A stretch of 64,000 bases of DNA from Aphelocoma coerulescens (Eukaryota; Chordata; Aves; Passeriformes; Corvidae), in assembly GCF_041296385.1 (NCBI RefSeq), contig NC_091014.1:67340578-67404577 (forward strand), given 5' to 3'. Each line of letters begins with the position of its first letter. Within the stretch, counting starts at the first letter, position 1. This document shows positions 60,924 through 64,000 of the stretch, in pieces. A program made the position numbers and the translations under genes. The notes under the pieces were generated by a model that was not told where the DNA came from, searched no databases, and saw nothing but the letters and a program-made list of their open reading frames with translations.

Positions 60924-61548
60924 CTGCACCTCTCTTTTACACCCCTGTTCCGTGAGCAAGATTTTCTGTTGCAGAACTTTCTATTTAATGCTGGACTGCC
61001 CCAGCTCATGAGTAAAACTTCTCTCCTTGCCTCTGAAATGACTCTGTTGTGTCTGTTGCACGTTTTCTTGTCCCAGTGATTTCTTTGGATGGACAAGATG
61101 AGGCACCAAGGGGAATATGTGACTTAAGAGCCTGCAAGGAGACAGTGGCAGATGAAGAAGTGAAGTCTTGTGTCCAACACTAAATCAATGAGAATATACA
61201 CTGTGTCTCATGCCACAAAAAGGTGATGGTGAGAGACATGAGCTGCTACCATAAAAAGAACAGTTTAGGGTGTATATATATATGTATATATATTTATCCC
61301 CTGACATTTGGAATGATCTCTTTCCATATGTAAGAGGTGTAAGTGGGATTCTAGCTCGTGTATCCAGGCTGCAATGTGTCAAATGTAAGAGGAAATTGCA
61401 ACAGTCTGATGCTGAAATGATGATGAATGTGTGGGAAAATTGTGGGAACTCAGACCTCACTGCTGAGATCCCATTTACTCAGTGTACACACCATGCCCTT
61501 CATTATACCAATTTTTATATTAATTTTATCTCTTTCTTTTTTTTCCAG
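60924..61548. other. Unique sequence with small TATA-type microsatellite
   Basis: A short TA/TG microsatellite lies at 61271-61295. No gene recognised. Confidence 0.45.
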
Positions 61549-61620
61549 CCCGTGATACAGGTTATTGACCTTCAGCATTTGTACAGGCTGATAACAAAGG
61601 GCAAGTACAGATACAAATGA
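61549..61620 (+). other. Possible terminal coding exon
   Basis: A strong splice acceptor (tctttcttttttttccag, ending 61548) is followed by 72 bp that read IQVIDLQHLYRLITKGKYRYK and end in TGA at 61620. The pyrimidine tract is the best in the window. The peptide is not recognised, and the frame is also open upstream to 61270. No AATAAA lies within the next 100 bases. It could be the last exon of a gene whose upstream exons are outside the window, or chance. Confidence 0.2.
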
Positions 61621-62744
61621 TAATCAGTACCTCCTATGCCTATTGCCCAATTGTTAATTTTGCAAAACACCTTAATCTGTAACATGATGGATATGGTTTT
61701 TTTGACATGTAGCTTTGAACATGCTTTTTTGACATAGCTTTGAAAGTAAAGTGCTTTAGTGCTCAGTACTCTGCAGCTTTAAATTCTCATTTAAATGCTT
61801 GTTTTGTCCCCTGAAGGCCACAGCCTTTACCCCTTGAGTCAGAGACTTTGTCCTCTTTCACCAGCTGCTTCATTTTTCTCATTTCTTTTGATCCCTTTAG
61901 CTGGAACTTTCATTTTTCAGTCTCTGGAAGAACAAAATTCTAGCATTAAACATAAAATCATATTCCACCTTCATTTCTGAGTAGTGCTTTTTTGATTCAA
62001 ATAAATAACTTTCTTTGAAACAAGGAATAGAAACAGTATGATACTTCAGATAAATATTACTGGGATCAATGGAGCAAAATAAAATAAATCAGTATTTGCT
62101 ACAAACCCTGAATTTTACTTTTTTTAAAATTTTCACTACAACGGTTTCTCATTTGTGGTCTCAGGCCAATCATCTCATTTCTGCTGTGGTAAGTCAGGAT
62201 GCCTATCTTTCTCCTGTTATCTTCTTCTATTCTTGTGATGATTTTGGACAAAACCAGCCAGAGAGAAATATGAGAGAAAGGGAAAGGATGATTCCAGATG
62301 TTATGCTGTGACTGTATTAGCTTCATTGACTTAGGAAATCCTGTTTAAAGATTATTCTGGCTCATCCTGGACACACAGATAACTCCTTGCAGAAGTGTAA
62401 AAGTTCAATCTATCCAACCAGTGTTAGAAAGTCAGAACATACTGGCATGTCAGTAAACCCTTGGATTAGAATTTTAAATGGAATTTAGGTATTTCCTTAT
62501 CCAAAGTCCTGGTTAAAAATATTTAACCATTTCCAGCCTTAATTTCCCTAAAATATTCATGGGATTTAGAAAGCCTAGCCTGTGAAAGAGGTTCTGTGAT
62601 GCACGTGAAGAAGTACCTGAGTATCTTTAAGAAACTGGGACCACATCTCTCTTTGGAAAACCATTCTTGGACATGTGGCCTGTGACACTTCCCATTGTCA
62701 GGAATACACCTTCTGGTGAAGCAGATCCTGGGTGCTTTCCCACA
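61621..62744. other. Unique AT-leaning sequence
   Basis: No gene or repeat supported. Confidence 0.45.
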
Positions 62745-62811
62745 AGACTGGGAAATGGTAATGGAAAACTGGGTAATGGAAATTACCCAAAACTGGCTAA
62801 TGGAAAAGGAA
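62745..62811. repeat. Short imperfect tandem repeat (about 22-24 bp units)
   Basis: Three imperfect units built on aactgggtaatggaaa-type sequence. In one frame they read as a LGNGN / LGNGNYPK / LANGK series. Confidence 0.7.
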
Positions 62812-64000
62812 TCAGGCTTAAAGACCCTGCAACAACAAATATGATACTCTGAGGCAAATCAGTGCCTATTTACAGTGTGCCATGTCTGCTGTAATTCACT
62901 GTAAAACTTTGATCCTTCTGGGCATAAATATTATCCCACAGAATATGAACAGCATATCCAGCCTCGTTTCCTGGTGCTGTCTTGTTGATTCACATCTCTT
63001 TAGTTCCTTGCCTTTCTCTTCCTTGTCTTCCTCCTCTGGTGGAAGGGCTGGATTTCTGCTTCCCAAATGGGCTGGGTACATTGGAGCCTGACTCTGTCAG
63101 TGCAGGGGACTCTGTTATGCAATGTCATCTGGCCAGCTTTCCCAAACTCTGCATTCCTTTTCTTCTGGTTTCCCACTGCTCTTCTCCCTCCTTCTGCCAG
63201 ATGCTGCCTCTTTCTGGGCCTGACTTGAGGATATTCAGTCAGACTTGTATCCCACAGCTGTTATTTGATCTCAATTCCCCTCTTTTTTCCCTCCTCCCCC
63301 TCTCAGTTTTGATCTAGTTCCAGAGTTTCATTATCTAATTCATTTGTTCTGGTAGACCTTTAATTTCTTCATCTTTTATTAGGCCTTATGGGAATTGTTT
63401 TCTCACTTTGGAGCTTAGTGATGGCTTCTTTTCCCATTTAATATGTCCAGGCTGCCAGGCACTTGTACCAGACTCCACCTCAGCCTCCAGCAGGCCATGC
63501 TTGTTATCTGGCTTTTCCCAGCAGTTGTTTGGCTCGGAACCAAGAACGCAGGAGTGCACAAATGCCTGTGTGACGTCTGCCACTGACAATGGGACACAAT
63601 TACCAGCTCACTTCAGAGATTGTCACCCTCAAAATGCTGCATTTCTCTACACATGGCTAGACATGGTTCATTTTTGAGGTTTGCTTGGGGGGCAGGCAGG
63701 AGGGGTTACACCTCCTGCAGCAAAAAACATGCTCAGCTGTCTTTTTGCCAGGTTCCAGTCTCGGGAACCCAAAGAGCCATTTTGGTTGTGACTTAATGAT
63801 GGCAAACCCTGACAGCAGCATGCTGAGGGGTTTCAGTTTTCTGTACAGGCACAGGGGCTCAGTTTCTAATCCTCTTGTGTCCTAGTTCAATGTTTGTGTG
63901 TTTTTTTCTCTCACCCAGGGCCCTAGGTATTGTGTAACACAGGTGTAATCTACAAGGAGTTGTAATGAGTAACTTCTGCTTGAATGAAAAGGATGGTGAC
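62812..64000. other. Unique sequence to window end
   Basis: Frames of up to 111 aa without recognisable motif. No repeat seen. Confidence 0.45.

Noticed and set aside
1..64000. CRISPR arrays, operons, bacterial or phage systems
   Set aside because: No regularly spaced repeats with unique spacers and no dense coding; composition and repeats are those of a bird nuclear genome.

Overview
This window looks like intergenic or intronic nuclear DNA from a bird, most likely a passerine. Three things suggest this: about twenty fragments of CR1 LINEs, recognisable by their 3' ends and their short ATTCTATG-type terminal repeats; several LTRs of the endogenous-retrovirus type found in songbirds; and a sparse, AT-leaning background interrupted by short CpG-rich blocks. 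Family and host assignments rest on recognition of the sequence, not on a database search.

I found no complete protein-coding gene that I can name. Almost all long open frames are translations of CR1 copies, LTRs or simple repeats. The largest, at 49.2-50.3 kb, is a read-through of a purine microsatellite. Four short segments look exon-like and are listed with low confidence: a minus-strand coding-like stretch followed by an A-rich tail at 7.43-7.66 kb; an 80-residue frame with a strong Kozak context below a small CpG cluster at 40.97 kb; and splice-site-bounded segments at 8.64, 18.68 and 61.55 kb.

Layout. 0-20 kb is mostly unique sequence with decayed CR1 pieces, including a reverse-transcriptase remnant at 0.83 kb, and a CpG-richer block at 14.8-15.1 kb. 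20-33 kb is an accessory belt with four probable solo LTRs (20.9, 27.4, 30.7, 32.2 kb), an (AT)n microsatellite, and CR1 copies at 25.6, 26.3 and 29.6 kb. 36.1-38.0 kb holds a CR1 split by a 1,237-bp LTR-bearing insertion with TG...CA ends and a perfect 4-bp target duplication; inside it, two LTR-like modules appear to face each other. 42-48.5 kb carries six more CR1 pieces and a GGGGAA hexamer array. 48.8-49.6 kb is CpG-rich with promoter-like features and runs directly into a roughly 600-bp purine satellite built from GGGAA, GGTTT and AGGAA pentamers. 50.2-64 kb is mostly unique AT-leaning sequence with a TTTCA pentamer array, two small CR1 tails and one local tandem duplication.

The features do not form an operon or pathway. 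What the window records is repeated retrotransposon insertion, nesting and decay, plus one notable CpG-island and purine-satellite pairing. I found no clear sign of a novel multi-gene system.
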